Positions 42,818 through 53,079 of a stretch of DNA of 64,000 bases are shown here, piece by piece. Numbering within the stretch: position 1 is the first letter of the stretch; each line of letters starts with the position of its first letter. This DNA is from Lomentospora prolificans (Eukaryota > Ascomycota > Sordariomycetes > Microascales > Microascaceae). The notes beneath the pieces are model-generated. The model was not told the origin of the DNA. It searched no databases and saw only the letters and a list, made by a program, of their open reading frames with translations. The position numbers and the translations under genes are program-made. The stretch lies in assembly GCA_029532625.1 (NCBI GenBank), contig JARFXM010000006.1, positions 3,534,001 to 3,598,000 of the forward strand, given 5' to 3'.

Positions 42818-44281
42818 ATGACTTCCAACACGACACCAAACGCTGCATGCACCATGCTCCGGGTTGACGGTAACCGCATCGTCAACCCCGCGGGGGAGGT
42901 TGTCATTCTCAAAGGCGCCGCGATAGGTGGCATGCTCAACATGGAGAATTTCATCACAGGCTACCCCGGCCACGAGCACGAACATCGCGCCCAGATGACG
43001 GAGATTCTCGGCGAAGAGAAGGCCAACTTCTTTTTCGACCGCCTGATCCACCACTTCTTTACAGACGACGATGCTGCGTATTTCGCGTCCCTTGGCTTAA
43101 ACTGTATTCGCATTCCTTTCAACTACCGTCATTTTATCGACAACATGAATCCGGACGTTTTGAAGCCTGAGGGGTTTAAGCTCCTGGATAGGTGTGTTGA
43201 GATTTGTGGACGTCACAACATTTACGTGGTGCTTGATATGCACGCAGTACCTGGTGGACAGAACCAGGACTGGCATTGCGATTCGGGTCTTGCAAAGGCG
43301 ACATTCTGGGATTTCAAGGATCACCAGGACCGCGCAATTCAGCTATGGGAAGCTCTTGCTGCACACTACAAGGGCAACCCCGTCATCGCCGGCTACAACC
43401 CTCTCAATGAGCCTTCAGACCCTCACACAACCGCCTCTGGCCATCATGGTGCTAGGTTAATCCAATGGTATGAGAGGGCCGAAAAGAGTATCCGGGCGAT
43501 TGACCCTGACCACATTCTCTTCATTGATGGCAACACATATTCTATGGATTTCCGAGCATTCCCTGAGTCTCCCATGCCCAACGCAGTTTATGCGTGCCAC
43601 GACTACAGTTTCATGGGCTTTCCTACGGCGGAACAGTATGAAGGAACAGAGGAGCAAAAGTCCAAACTTCGCGCCAGCCTTGAGCGTAAGGTCGAATTCA
43701 TGAGGCGGAAGAACGTACCCATCTGGAACGGAGAATTCGGCCCTGTATATCAGGATCCAAGGAAGGACCCTCATGCGGCTGAGACGAACGCCAAGAGGTT
43801 CGCACTTCTCGAGGAGCAGCTTTCCATCTACCGCGAGACTGGCATCAGCTGGTCAATTTGGTTGTACAAGGACATTGGATATCAAGGAATGGTTTACTTG
43901 GACCCCGAATCGGCCTATATGAAGCTTATCCAAGGATTTGTGGACAAGAAGCAACGCCTTGGCCTCGATTTCTGGGGCGTCGTCAACAAGGATGGAGTCA
44001 AGTCCCTCTATGAGCCTTTTCTCTCAGGACTCAAGGAGATGGTGTTGGAAAAATATAGCGGATCGAGGTATCCTAAGATTTGGACATTTGAGAGGCAGTT
44101 TGAGAGGGTGATACGGGAATGCCTTCTTAGTGAATATGTTGGCTGGGAAATGGCGGAGCTTTTCAGGGGGAAGAACAAGGACGAGCTGGAGGAACTGGCG
44201 AGCAGTTTCGCGTTTAGCAAATGCAAAACAAGAGACGGCCTGAACGAGATTCTAAGGCGGGACGCCGCGAAAGGCTTGTAA
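42818..44281 (+). CDS. glycoside hydrolase family 5, intracellular
   Basis: A single exon of 487 codons with the full GH5 (clan A) catalytic set. Arg98 lies in NCIRIPFNYRHF, His142 in VVLDMHAVPGGQNQDW, the acid/base Glu198 in GYNPLNEPSD, His261 and Tyr263 in CHDYSF, and the nucleophile Glu306 in PIWNGEFGP. The N-terminus (MTSNTTPNAACTMLRVDG) has no signal peptide and no membrane helix, so the enzyme should be cytosolic. The C-terminal 110 residues (from about 375) form an extra helical part. GH5 enzymes cleave beta-linked glucosides, mannosides and others with retention; the subfamily and substrate cannot be read from sequence alone. With the porter upstream, the simplest reading is hydrolysis of an imported small glycoside or oligosaccharide. 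Confidence 0.9.
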   Translation: MTSNTTPNAACTMLRVDGNRIVNPAGEVVILKGAAIGGMLNMENFITGYPGHEHEHRAQMTEILGEEKANFFFDRLIHHFFTDDDAAYFASLGLNCIRIPFNYRHFIDNMNPDVLKPEGFKLLDRCVEICGRHNIYVVLDMHAVPGGQNQDWHCDSGLAKATFWDFKDHQDRAIQLWEALAAHYKGNPVIAGYNPLNEPSDPHTTASGHHGARLIQWYERAEKSIRAIDPDHILFIDGNTYSMDFRAFPESPMPNAVYACHDYSFMGFPTAEQYEGTEEQKSKLRASLERKVEFMRRKNVPIWNGEFGPVYQDPRKDPHAAETNAKRFALLEEQLSIYRETGISWSIWLYKDIGYQGMVYLDPESAYMKLIQGFVDKKQRLGLDFWGVVNKDGVKSLYEPFLSGLKEMVLEKYSGSRYPKIWTFERQFERVIRECLLSEYVGWEMAELFRGKNKDELEELASSFAFSKCKTRDGLNEILRRDAAKGL

Positions 44282-45489
44282 GAGAGGGGGTGGCAGAAAT
44301 GACGCACAAGACATCTATTAAATGTTTGGATGCTCGCCTCGGTATGCCTGTATTTCAGCAGTAATATCAACCTCAATCGCACTCGGGTGTGCTTGAGGGA
44401 ATATTAACTTGAACGGATTCAAGTAGGGCATTCCTTCTAATTCTAATGCCGGCTTTGTTTAATCAAACTGTTCTGGCGCCTTAGACGGGCTTTCACTGTG
44501 AAGCTTTTACTGTGCTTAGACTGCGAGCACGCTTCATATTTCATACTCCTGTGTAGAGCAGCGTTGTAGGTCCAATTTGTCCGATGGAGTGCACGACTAT
44601 CTAGCTGGCCTTTAGTCTGTATTGGGCGCAAGTGGTTTATCAGGGTTATCAATGTGTTTCCGTCAAACACTCTGAAGTGTTTTGGGCTCAATAGTAGGTG
44701 ATGGGGGGCGCGGAGTTCTCAAATGGACAAAGTGCAATCCAGCCACCCGAGATATCTTTGCTCAGACACGCACGGAGACTAGCAATATTAATAAGCGCCA
44801 TGTATTATCTGGCGACAGCAGGGGTCTAGACTCAACAATCCGTAGAACCCTCGTAGTTTTTGTTGAAGGATGGGAACCTCGCTTTCCTGGCCTGCCGCAA
44901 ACATCGCCGCAGAGCATACCTGTGATCGGCTCGTCCACAGCGTTTTCTTGGCACTTTACTTTCCATTCTTACAATGGAGGCGTTAAGACAGATACGGACA
45001 AGCTTTTGTCTTAAGATTGAACTACACGCTTAATGGTTATCTCAGGAATATTATAGAAGTAGAACAGAAGACGGGGTTTTCGGCTGGAGGGAAATATCGA
45101 GTTTCCCGATTTGATGGCGATGAGCTGGTCATCTGGTCCGAAAGTCCTCAGAACGAATTCATATCGTGAATAGTTTGCGACACCACGATAATGCCATGGA
45201 CACCCTTGGCAGCATATTGAGGGACAACGCCCGCGTCCTTGCCTTGGGGATGGCCCAGGTGATTGTCACGAGCACCGGGCTATGTTAACCAGTTCGTCAT
45301 GAAAATCTGCGAAGCGATCAAAGTTCTTCAGGCACGAGCAGCGGCGTGTCGAAGGACGCAAATTATGTTCTAGCTCATGCGGACACGCAAGTCAACGTGG
45401 TAAGTCGGGTTGCCGCGCTATTACTCTTTCATGCATCTCTCATTCCTCCAAGCCCTACCCCAACAGTCTTATGGCACTGATCAGTAATG
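44282..45489. other. 1.2-kb intergenic
   Basis: No supported gene. A stretch near 45090-45400 may include decayed upstream parts of the CorA-like pseudogene, but I cannot align any frame with confidence. Confidence 0.4.
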
Positions 45490-45866
45490 TTCTATATGAA
45501 GACTTTTGCGCTTCTCACCTACGAGGATTCCATTTCTGACCTCAAATTGGCCGAAGCTTCTAGAGAAATTGCTGAAGCTGCGAAACGTGACAGCTCTGCG
45601 ATAAAGACGGTGGCGGTAATGACATGACCATGGCATTTCTGCCGGCTACGTTTCTTGCCGCCTTTTTTGCGGCCCCGGCACTGGAGTGGAAAGCCCCTCT
45701 GGTAGTGAACGTGGATGGATTCGTTCTACATTGGGCAACCACTATCGCGTTGACCATTCTTGTATTCGTCGTTTGGGGTTTGATGACGCACAGAGGCTGG
45801 CTGATATCAATTATCAGTCGCCGAGGGCCGCAGGAAGGAGTGGCATCTCCCAAGGCATCTGCTTAG
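45490..45866 (+). pseudogene. CorA-like membrane protein pseudogene (3' end)
   Basis: A plus-strand frame from about 45496 reads LAEASREIAEAAKRDSSAIK then TVAVMT and stops at TGA. A second frame continues at once with MAFLPATFLAAFFAAP and a second helix (WATTIALTILVFVVWGLM), ending at 45866. This is the usual C-terminal pair of helices of fungal CorA-like (Mg2+ transporter-type) proteins, in which the join reads VMTMAFLPATF. The break is an exact 5-bp tandem duplication, ATGAC-ATGAC, at 45619-45628; without one copy the frame is restored. The upstream cytosolic domain is not recognisable, so the gene is truncated as well. Confidence 0.65.
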
Positions 45867-46065
45867 CGCCTGTGGCAGGAAGAGTTTGATCCTTGCGGCG
45901 ATTCTCGATTGGTATTTGAGGTGCCGAAAGAAAAGCATGGAGGAACAACGGCAGTTTATTAGTCTGGGGAGGCCGGAATAGCTCCAATGGTTCGCACCGA
46001 ACGCGCTAGCCGTGACTGGACATAGCTATAGAATAGCACTTAAGAGCTCCAACCCTAACGCACAA

Positions 46066-46137
46066 GGGCGCATGGTTTAGTGGTATAATTCCTCTTTAGC
46101 ATAGAGGCGGTCCCCGGTTCGATTCCGGGTGTGTCCA
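46066..46137 (+). tRNA. tRNA-Ala (anticodon AGC)
   Basis: A 72-nt gene without intron. The acceptor stem GGGCGCA/TGTGTCC includes the G3:U70 wobble pair that marks alanine tRNA. The anticodon arm is CCTCT-TTAGCAT-AGAGG with anticodon AGC, and the T arm is CCCGG-TTCGATT-CCGGG. Discriminator A. A T-rich terminator follows (46141-46151). Confidence 0.95.
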
Positions 46138-46140
46138 ACA

Positions 46141-46151
46141 TTTTATTTTTT
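46141..46151 (+). terminator. Pol III terminator of tRNA-Ala
   Basis: TTTTATTTTTT starts 4 nt after the tRNA, as expected for RNA polymerase III. Confidence 0.75.
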
Positions 46152-48279
46152 GGGGGTTTTCTTGCTATCGAAACGCCTCGGTTCACGCTGATTCTGAATG
46201 GAGTTGTTTTTATTCTCATTTTTTTTTTCTTTGCAGCCTTCTTCCCGTTGGTATTTGCCATTTAAGACTGAAGTCATCCCTGGAATTAAAGCCAATGGTA
46301 AGACCCGTAGTAAAGCGCCCGATGAGAGCCTGTGCCAGTGGAGAATGCCTTCATCGCTACGTCGACGTAATGCAGACTATATAATGACTTGAAGGGAAGC
46401 CTACTGACCGTACTGTGTCCGAGAAGAGAATTGATCCGTGCTCTCACGCTTTTGTTACGATTACACCTCACCGACCATCTCTCCAATTGCAAAGAACGAG
46501 GGCACTGCTGCACACGGGTCACGGCTCTCTCATTACGCGGGCACCACTCGCGAACTGCTCCTGTCCATTGAATGAAGCTGCAAGACGTCCTTAATTGGCA
46601 AGAACATCGACATGTATCAGGTTCCCTCGTTACACACGCGACAGAGTAGATAGAGTTCCCCATCTGTGTTCGTATCCGACGACTTGGTCGGGCTGCGTGA
46701 GTGCTCGCATCACTTTATGTTCGCACGAATCTGCTTTGTGAGGTCCTGCAAGTGTTCGAAGATATGCTCACCTCCGCCGACAAACGTCTTGAACCTCAAA
46801 TCTTGTACGTTGAAAATTTGTGGGCTCGCCAAGCCAAATCTAGTCGATAGCATGTTTCTATTTAATAGCTCGAACATGCTCGACGAGGTTGTCGAGGAAT
46901 GAATTGAAGACCTCATAGTTGGGGGCGCTTGACATGACTCGTTGCGACTATTTCTTTCTGGAGGCTATTCCGCCACGCCCATTCAAGTTGTAGCAACCGC
47001 ACTTCCTCCGATGCGAGACGAACTCTCGCGCTCAACTACCCATCCCAGTGGCCCATGCCAGAGTCTCAGAACGCTGTTAATCCACCAGGCCAGCTGTGTG
47101 GTGCCAGCTTTCCCGCTGTCAGATTAGTTTAATTTAGGATTGGCATGGAAGCGCCTGAACCGGACTTCACTTGCGTAGTGTTGGTTTTCCAGAGACGCGC
47201 CAAGCCATTCCACGCCAGCAAATACTCCGAAAAAAGCTTGTTTTGCACTGCTTCTCAGCACTCGATAGGCTCCTCCATGCCCCCGCTAGGGTTTGGTGTG
47301 AATTATCACTCTTCGCGCATCGGTAACCCTCTACATCTCCAATATATTCGGTTCATCGGATCTACAGTCTTCCAACCATCTGTCCCTTGGCCACGAGGCG
47401 AGCAGCATCACAGACTGCTTCCGCCTATCGAACGTGAGTGGCCAACTAGGACCTAGGTACAATTTCATCCCAACTAAAACGCACCGCGCAATTGGACGGA
47501 CGCGCCGCGAGGGGTGTAGGGACCATTTGAAATAGCCACTTTGACTGGATTCTATTAGACACCAGTATGGAATCCGGACCGTGTAGTGTGGGCCGTGAGT
47601 CAAGCACAGCGCACCTTAATTTTCCGCTGTCACACCAGTCGGTGATAGATGATATATATATTGACAGCTCCGCAACTACCGCTTCGCTCGGACGACACCT
47701 CCTCCACCCCCAGATTCAATTAATGCTATATCTGGGGCGTAACTGCCGATGGCCAGTGCTCTCGGGCCCGAAGCTGGCGGGCTTGTATATTTTATAGTAG
47801 CACTCGCCGTTTTCGCTTGGCTCGGAAACAAGCTTTGCCACATGAACCAATCAACTCCGAGAGATGATCGACTCGAATGGGGCCACGCGTCCACTCAGGG
47901 TCGAGAAGACCCGGCCAATCGATGTTACGGCGCGTCATTACAGTCGATCAATTCAAAGCAGGTAACCTTGGCCTGGGGGCGTGGGCGTGGACGCAAGTAG
48001 GCCGCGCATGGTGCCCGGATAATACCGCTGGTGATTGCGGATATAACCCGATTCGCTGTGGGCCTGCTATTCGCTGCCTCGCTCTTGAACAGGAAGAGAG
48101 TAAAGTTTTGATGTTTAGGCTCGATGGCAACGTTAGCAAATGGTGATATAGGGACTTTGGCGTAAATCTCAACGTATAAGAGTGGTGTGGAGACAGGATT
48201 TGTCCCCCATCTGCCTCGCATTTTTTGGTAACTCACGAGCTCCTTTGTTATCATCGTCAAAATCAGGTCAACCGCCGAG
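46152..48279. other. 2.1-kb intergenic
   Basis: I support no gene. Open frames on opposite strands at 46666-46916, and plus frames at 47145-47456 and 47749-48000, lack known motifs and good starts. The last 100 bp are the promoter of the DUF1996 gene. Confidence 0.4.
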
Positions 48280-49441
48280 ATGAAATCCCTCTCCGCAACT
48301 CTCGCGCTCGCCGCGCTTGTTCAAGCCGGTCTCCGCTTCCCATGCTCAACTCTGACCTTCCAGCGTCTCGACCCCGCCGGTCAGCCGGGCTCGCTCCCGT
48401 CCGCTCATGTTCACCACATTGTGGGAGGAAACGCCTTCAACGCCACCATGGAGGGCGACGTTGGCGAGAGGGCAACTTGTACCACCTGCCAGATGGCGGA
48501 GGACTTTTCCAACTACTGGACCGCCGTCTTGTATTTCAAGCATCCCGAGAACGGTACCTACCACCGTGTCCCGGTTATGCCCGTCCAGCCTCTCCTAGGA
48601 GGTTCGCAAGGTGCTCAGGGCGGACTTACTGTCTACTACACCCAGTTCGACCTTAGCAGGGACAACTTGGCCCAACAGCCTGTCAAGGCTTTCCCTCCGG
48701 TAACGCTGTCAAACTCTCCAACACCGGACACAACTCTAATACTCTACAGGGATTCCGTATGGTCGTTGGTGACCCTGGTGCTACTTCTCAGAACCACGCT
48801 GGGTTGAGCTACCAGTGCATGACGGGCGCTAGCCGAGGCCCAATCACCATCGACATGCCCACGAAGCCATGCTCTGGAGGCATCTTCACGACCCATCATT
48901 TCCCCGCGTCAGTCAATCTTATGGGACCCCAAGTTGCATACTCTCACTAACTTAACATAGCTGCTGGGACGGAAAGAACCTTGACAGCCCCGACCACAAG
49001 TCCCACATGTTCAACACCGTTACGTCCGAGGGCTTCACCAATGCCCCCAAGTGCCCCGAGTCTCACCCCGTCCGTGTGCCGCAGGTAACTTTCGAAACCG
49101 TCTGGGACACCAGGCAGTTCAACAGCATGTGGCCCACGGGCGCTCCCAACCCCTTCGTCTGGAGCTTTGAGGGTACCGGATACGGCACTCACGCTGATTA
49201 CATGTTTGGTTGGAAGGGCGATTCTCTCCAACGCGCCATGGACAAGTCCGAATGTTTCTACGATGGCTGCGGATCCATCGAGAAGCAGGCGATGAGCGTT
49301 GCTAATCAGTGCACTGTCCCCAACATGGTCGGCGAGGAGACCGAAGGATGTACGTTTCTAGACTCGCCAGTGTGTTTCCATCACTAATGCTAACTTGCCA
49401 TAGGGCTTACTTCACTCCCGGGGATGAGTGGCATGGCTTAA
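48280..49441 (+). CDS. secreted DUF1996-domain protein, four exons
   Basis: Exons 48280-48699, 48750-48907, 48961-49349 and 49404-49441 join in frame to 334 residues. Introns are 50, 53 and 54 nt with GTAACG, GTCAGT and GTACGT donors and CTAAC-type branch sites. A signal peptide (MKSLSATLALAALVQAG) leads straight into the domain start (LRFPCSTLTFQRLDP). Conserved landmarks are HVHHIVGGNAFN, CTTCQMAEDFSNYW, GFRMVVGDP, CWDGKNLDSPDHKSH and the late Cys-rich CFYDGCGSIE. DUF1996 proteins are secreted and sometimes carry C-terminal WSC or cellulose-binding modules; none is present here. The biochemical role is unknown, though cell-wall association is likely. Confidence 0.9.
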
Positions 49442-50698
49442 GGCTATATATGCATCTAGCATAAACTATCGCAATTAGTTTCTATGCTTGATACTGTTTT
49501 CGACGTCATAGTGTCTGGTGAGGCTACGTGGGTTGGGATGTGCCTGGAGAAACAACCATGGCTTGGCACCAACCAACAGCGAGCTACCAATTCTTTCCTT
49601 CGTTTAGTCTTCGCAACCTTATTCTAGTGTTGTGTACTTATCGATTGCCTTATCGCACTTGAAAATGCCGTGTCCCTAAGCAAATTGTTTATGGAAATAC
49701 TATTAATCAAGGAACCACGCGTAGCTTATCTATTACTACTTGATTGAGGGATTTGTGTACCTTGTCCTCAATGATGCATCCTTTTACTCCGAGCACGGCA
49801 AAACGATCATCTTCTTGTTGCGGCAGCTTGCATGGACTCCTCAGTCTCGCCTTAGGGTCCATCAAGCCTTTATCCAATTCGACGACCCGGGTCTTGGAAC
49901 GAGTGGAATGCGTCTAACACTGATCCTAGGGCGTGGCTGTTAAGCGCATGTGCTAACTATTTTACTCTTTTATTGAACAGCACATGTTCTAACAGATTCC
50001 ATTTCCGGCGCGACCCCCTCTCTAGCGGCCCATATCTGCGCCTCTGCCCCAGGATCCGCATCATAAAGCTGGAGACCAACAACTAGATTTGTCGACTTTA
50101 GCATTCTTCCCCCCTCTCCCCCAGCTTCCCGCGGTATGCTGTCGCCTTTGAAAGAGAGGTCGCAGGACGGGAAGGATTAGGGCGACCAAGGGCGGTGTGT
50201 CGCGAAACCGCGCGAGTCAGGGCTTGCTACCAGATGCACTCCTGTTCGATGTATTTATTCTCCGGAGCGGCACACCTCGAGGATGAAGATGCAGTCTCAA
50301 GTTTGATCTCGGGTAACATGAGGTTCGACGCTTTGTTGGACATAGTCTTGGACTCAGGCTTCACCGAGTGTTTCCTACCGACCGTCTCGCACCTAGTTCA
50401 TCTAATCAAGCAGTAATTAATATTGTTGAGAATATACCCTAGTGCTTGAGGCGATAACTCCATGTCGGGTGTCTAGATGCACGAGGCACTGGCAGTGTCT
50501 GACGTGGTTCCTGGCGCCGACGGATTAGGCAACCACCCGCGCAAAGAATTTTATAGTTCGCCACCCATCCATCTTCTTTGACCTCATTAGGCATCGTCCA
50601 GCTTTTTCTTTTCGGTTTCTCCTTTTTTCATTTTCCATTTTTCCCCCCTTCACATATTCCGACGGCATCGGAGCAGTTGTTAGATCTTCGAGTGCAAG
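49442..50698. other. 1.25-kb intergenic with a pyrimidine-rich promoter tract
   Basis: No supported gene. About 50600-50660 is a long T/C-rich tract (TTTTTCTTTTCGG...) just upstream of the ABC transporter start, as is common in fungal promoters. An open frame at 50195-50416 has no motif. Confidence 0.45.
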
Positions 50699-52588
50699 AT
50701 GGATTCCGCATCCCTCTTCAGTTTACTTTCTATATCGCTCGCCCTCCCGGTGGCGTTGTACGGCCCGTCCATGCGAACCAAGGCAAAGAAGGCTTTCCAG
50801 AGCAGCGACCAGGTTCGCGACGTCAAAATCCTGATTCGCTATCTTTGGCCTCAAGGATTAGAAGAGACACATGAAATACTCAACCTTCTAATCCAAATTG
50901 TTCTGTTCGTCGTTGCCCGCCAAGTAACCACAAACATAGCACCACTTCTGCTCCGCCATATCTTGTCCAAAATGCCGGAAGCGCACGGTGTTGAGCGAGA
51001 AGGCAAATTCCCCATCTTTGAGGTTGCCACCTATATCCTGCTTCGCCACGTTGCCGGAGGCATGCTCGGATACTTCAAATGGGATCGGACCTGGCGACTC
51101 CAGGCCCGGCTTTCCGATCGGATTACGATTGCTTCCTATGACAAACTCCTAAGTTTATCGGCAGATTACCACGATGGGAAGAATTCGGGAACGGTTTGGA
51201 TGACGATTCGCGGTAGCGGCAAGGGCGTTGTGAGAATGTTCACCTCGCTGGCGTTCGATTTCGTCCCCAGCATCATTGATGCTGCCGTCGGCATTGCAAG
51301 CTTCAAAACCCTAGGCAGCACCCGAGCAGCGGTCTTGACGGTCGTCGTCATCGTTGTCTACGTTGTTGCCATCCTGTGGACTTCGGATCGCAAGAGCTCG
51401 GTCGAGGGTCGCGCGGAAAAGACCCGACGAAGAAGAGATCTCCTCGGAAGCGACGCCATCCTCAACTGGTGGACCATTTTTTGCTTCAACCGCCTCGACT
51501 ATGAAGCAGAACGCCACGCTACCAACGTGCAAGGGGTTCGAGACGCTGACATGTCATACGTAAGGGAGCGCGCTCTGAGCCACCACATAAAGCAGCTCGT
51601 TTCCAACTTTGGACTTTTGCTTGTCTGTCTGCTTGTCGGCTACGATATTTGGAATACGCCGGGCCGCAGCGGCAGCGATCTTGTTATATTGATGGGATTC
51701 TGGCAGCAAGTCTTCGGGCCGGTGCATGAGGTGCTTAACTGGAAAGATAAAATTTCCAGCTTTTTCATCGACACGAGGAAGCTGCTTGATATCCTCCAGG
51801 AGGAAAATAATGTCAAGGACATCGAAGGTGCCAAACCCCTCAATTTCAAAGACGGCACTATAGAATTCAAGGATGTATCGTTTGCATACACGGAAAAGGG
51901 CAAACCGGCTCTCGATAACATCTCATTCACAATTGAGGGCGGGAAGACTCTCGCGTTCGTAGGCCAAACGGGCGGAGGAAAATCAACCACCCTCAAACTT
52001 CTCATGCGGGCCTATGACCCTACCTCTGGATCCATTCTCGTCGATGGCCAGGACATACGCAAAGTTCGCAAGAAGAGCCTCATGGACCATATCGGAATCG
52101 TCCCTCAAACTATCGGCGTCTTCAATGCGACGATCCTCGATAACCTCCGCTACGGGAAACTGGACGCCACTCTCGAAGAATGCCAAGAAGCATGCCGCGC
52201 TGTGTGCCTGCACGATAAAATCATGTCCTTCGAAAACGGATACGACGAAATGGTTGGCGAAAGGGGCTTGAAGCTATCTGGCGGCGAACTCCAGCGCTTG
52301 GCAACGGCGCGGCTCCTTCTCCGCAACCCCGAGATCGCCCTCTTTGATGAGGCAATGAGCAGTTTGGATAGCGGAACGGAGGCCAAGATACAGGAATATT
52401 TGCAAACGTGGGGTGTCGGCCGAACGGTGATCGTGGTTGCTCACAGGCTTGTCACCATTGTCCACGCCGATGTAATCATGGCGGTCAAGGATGGCAAGGT
52501 TGTGGAGCGGGGGACACACAAGGAGCTATTAGCCAAGGGTGGGTACTATCATGAGCTGTGGTACAAGCAGCACCCGTTTTCGGGGTGA
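50699..52588 (+). CDS. ABC half transporter, HMT1/ATM-type (ABCB)
   Basis: A single exon of 629 codons. One ABC membrane domain (about residues 65-350) precedes one nucleotide-binding domain. The latter has Walker A GQTGGGKST (about 420), the signature LSGGELQRLATARLLL (about 526), Walker B IALFDEAMSSLD (about 545) and the H-loop VVAHRL. The order and sequence match the heavy-metal-tolerance (HMT1) group, which works as a homodimer in the vacuolar membrane and moves glutathione or phytochelatin conjugates. Typical HMT1 proteins have an additional N-terminal five-helix domain (total about 830 residues). That domain is missing: there is only a short hydrophobic start (SLFSLLSISLALPVALYG). Function may thus differ. 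The substrate is inferred only from the family. Confidence 0.88.
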   Translation: MDSASLFSLLSISLALPVALYGPSMRTKAKKAFQSSDQVRDVKILIRYLWPQGLEETHEILNLLIQIVLFVVARQVTTNIAPLLLRHILSKMPEAHGVEREGKFPIFEVATYILLRHVAGGMLGYFKWDRTWRLQARLSDRITIASYDKLLSLSADYHDGKNSGTVWMTIRGSGKGVVRMFTSLAFDFVPSIIDAAVGIASFKTLGSTRAAVLTVVVIVVYVVAILWTSDRKSSVEGRAEKTRRRRDLLGSDAILNWWTIFCFNRLDYEAERHATNVQGVRDADMSYVRERALSHHIKQLVSNFGLLLVCLLVGYDIWNTPGRSGSDLVILMGFWQQVFGPVHEVLNWKDKISSFFIDTRKLLDILQEENNVKDIEGAKPLNFKDGTIEFKDVSFAYTEKGKPALDNISFTIEGGKTLAFVGQTGGGKSTTLKLLMRAYDPTSGSILVDGQDIRKVRKKSLMDHIGIVPQTIGVFNATILDNLRYGKLDATLEECQEACRAVCLHDKIMSFENGYDEMVGERGLKLSGGELQRLATARLLLRNPEIALFDEAMSSLDSGTEAKIQEYLQTWGVGRTVIVVAHRLVTIVHADVIMAVKDGKVVERGTHKELLAKGGYYHELWYKQHPFSG

Positions 52589-53079
52589 GGCCGCGGCTGG
52601 GAAAACACTCCATAGACAAAGGTTGGATGCTATGATAGAGATGAGGCTAGATTATTCATATTGCAAAGACTGATACCATGTTCACGGAAATTCTGTTCCG
52701 CCCGAGTGAAGTCTCCGAAAAATGGCACCAGATACATTGAGTAAGCGTAAGTAGCTGGATAGAATTGTAAAGCATGTATTCGTGGTTCTTTCGCGGATAT
52801 ATGAGCAGCTCCTTCACTTATTCATCGACGCTGACTGAACTTTGCTAAGAGGTTTGCTCGACCGCTCAGCATTATATCACAATATACATCCTATTATTGC
52901 CAATATCTTCTTTTCAAACCTATCCATCAAAGGTTCCACATTCAGGTCCAAATTAATCTCCATCCGGGATTCGTAACCTCCTCACCAGTTTCCCATTAAT
53001 GTCTGCTCCGCTCACAGTATTTCCCCGCCACTCTAGCGGCCTTAGACAGGACTTCGCCCTTCAGACGTTTGCTTTTCGA
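52589..53079. other. intergenic
   Basis: No supported gene. It contains the 3' flank of the ABC transporter gene and, at its right end, the last decayed piece of the minus-strand ankyrin pseudogene. Confidence 0.4.

Noticed and set aside
46666..46916. Opposite open frames over the same 250 bp
   Set aside because: Neither has a motif, a credible start context or a neighbouring exon.
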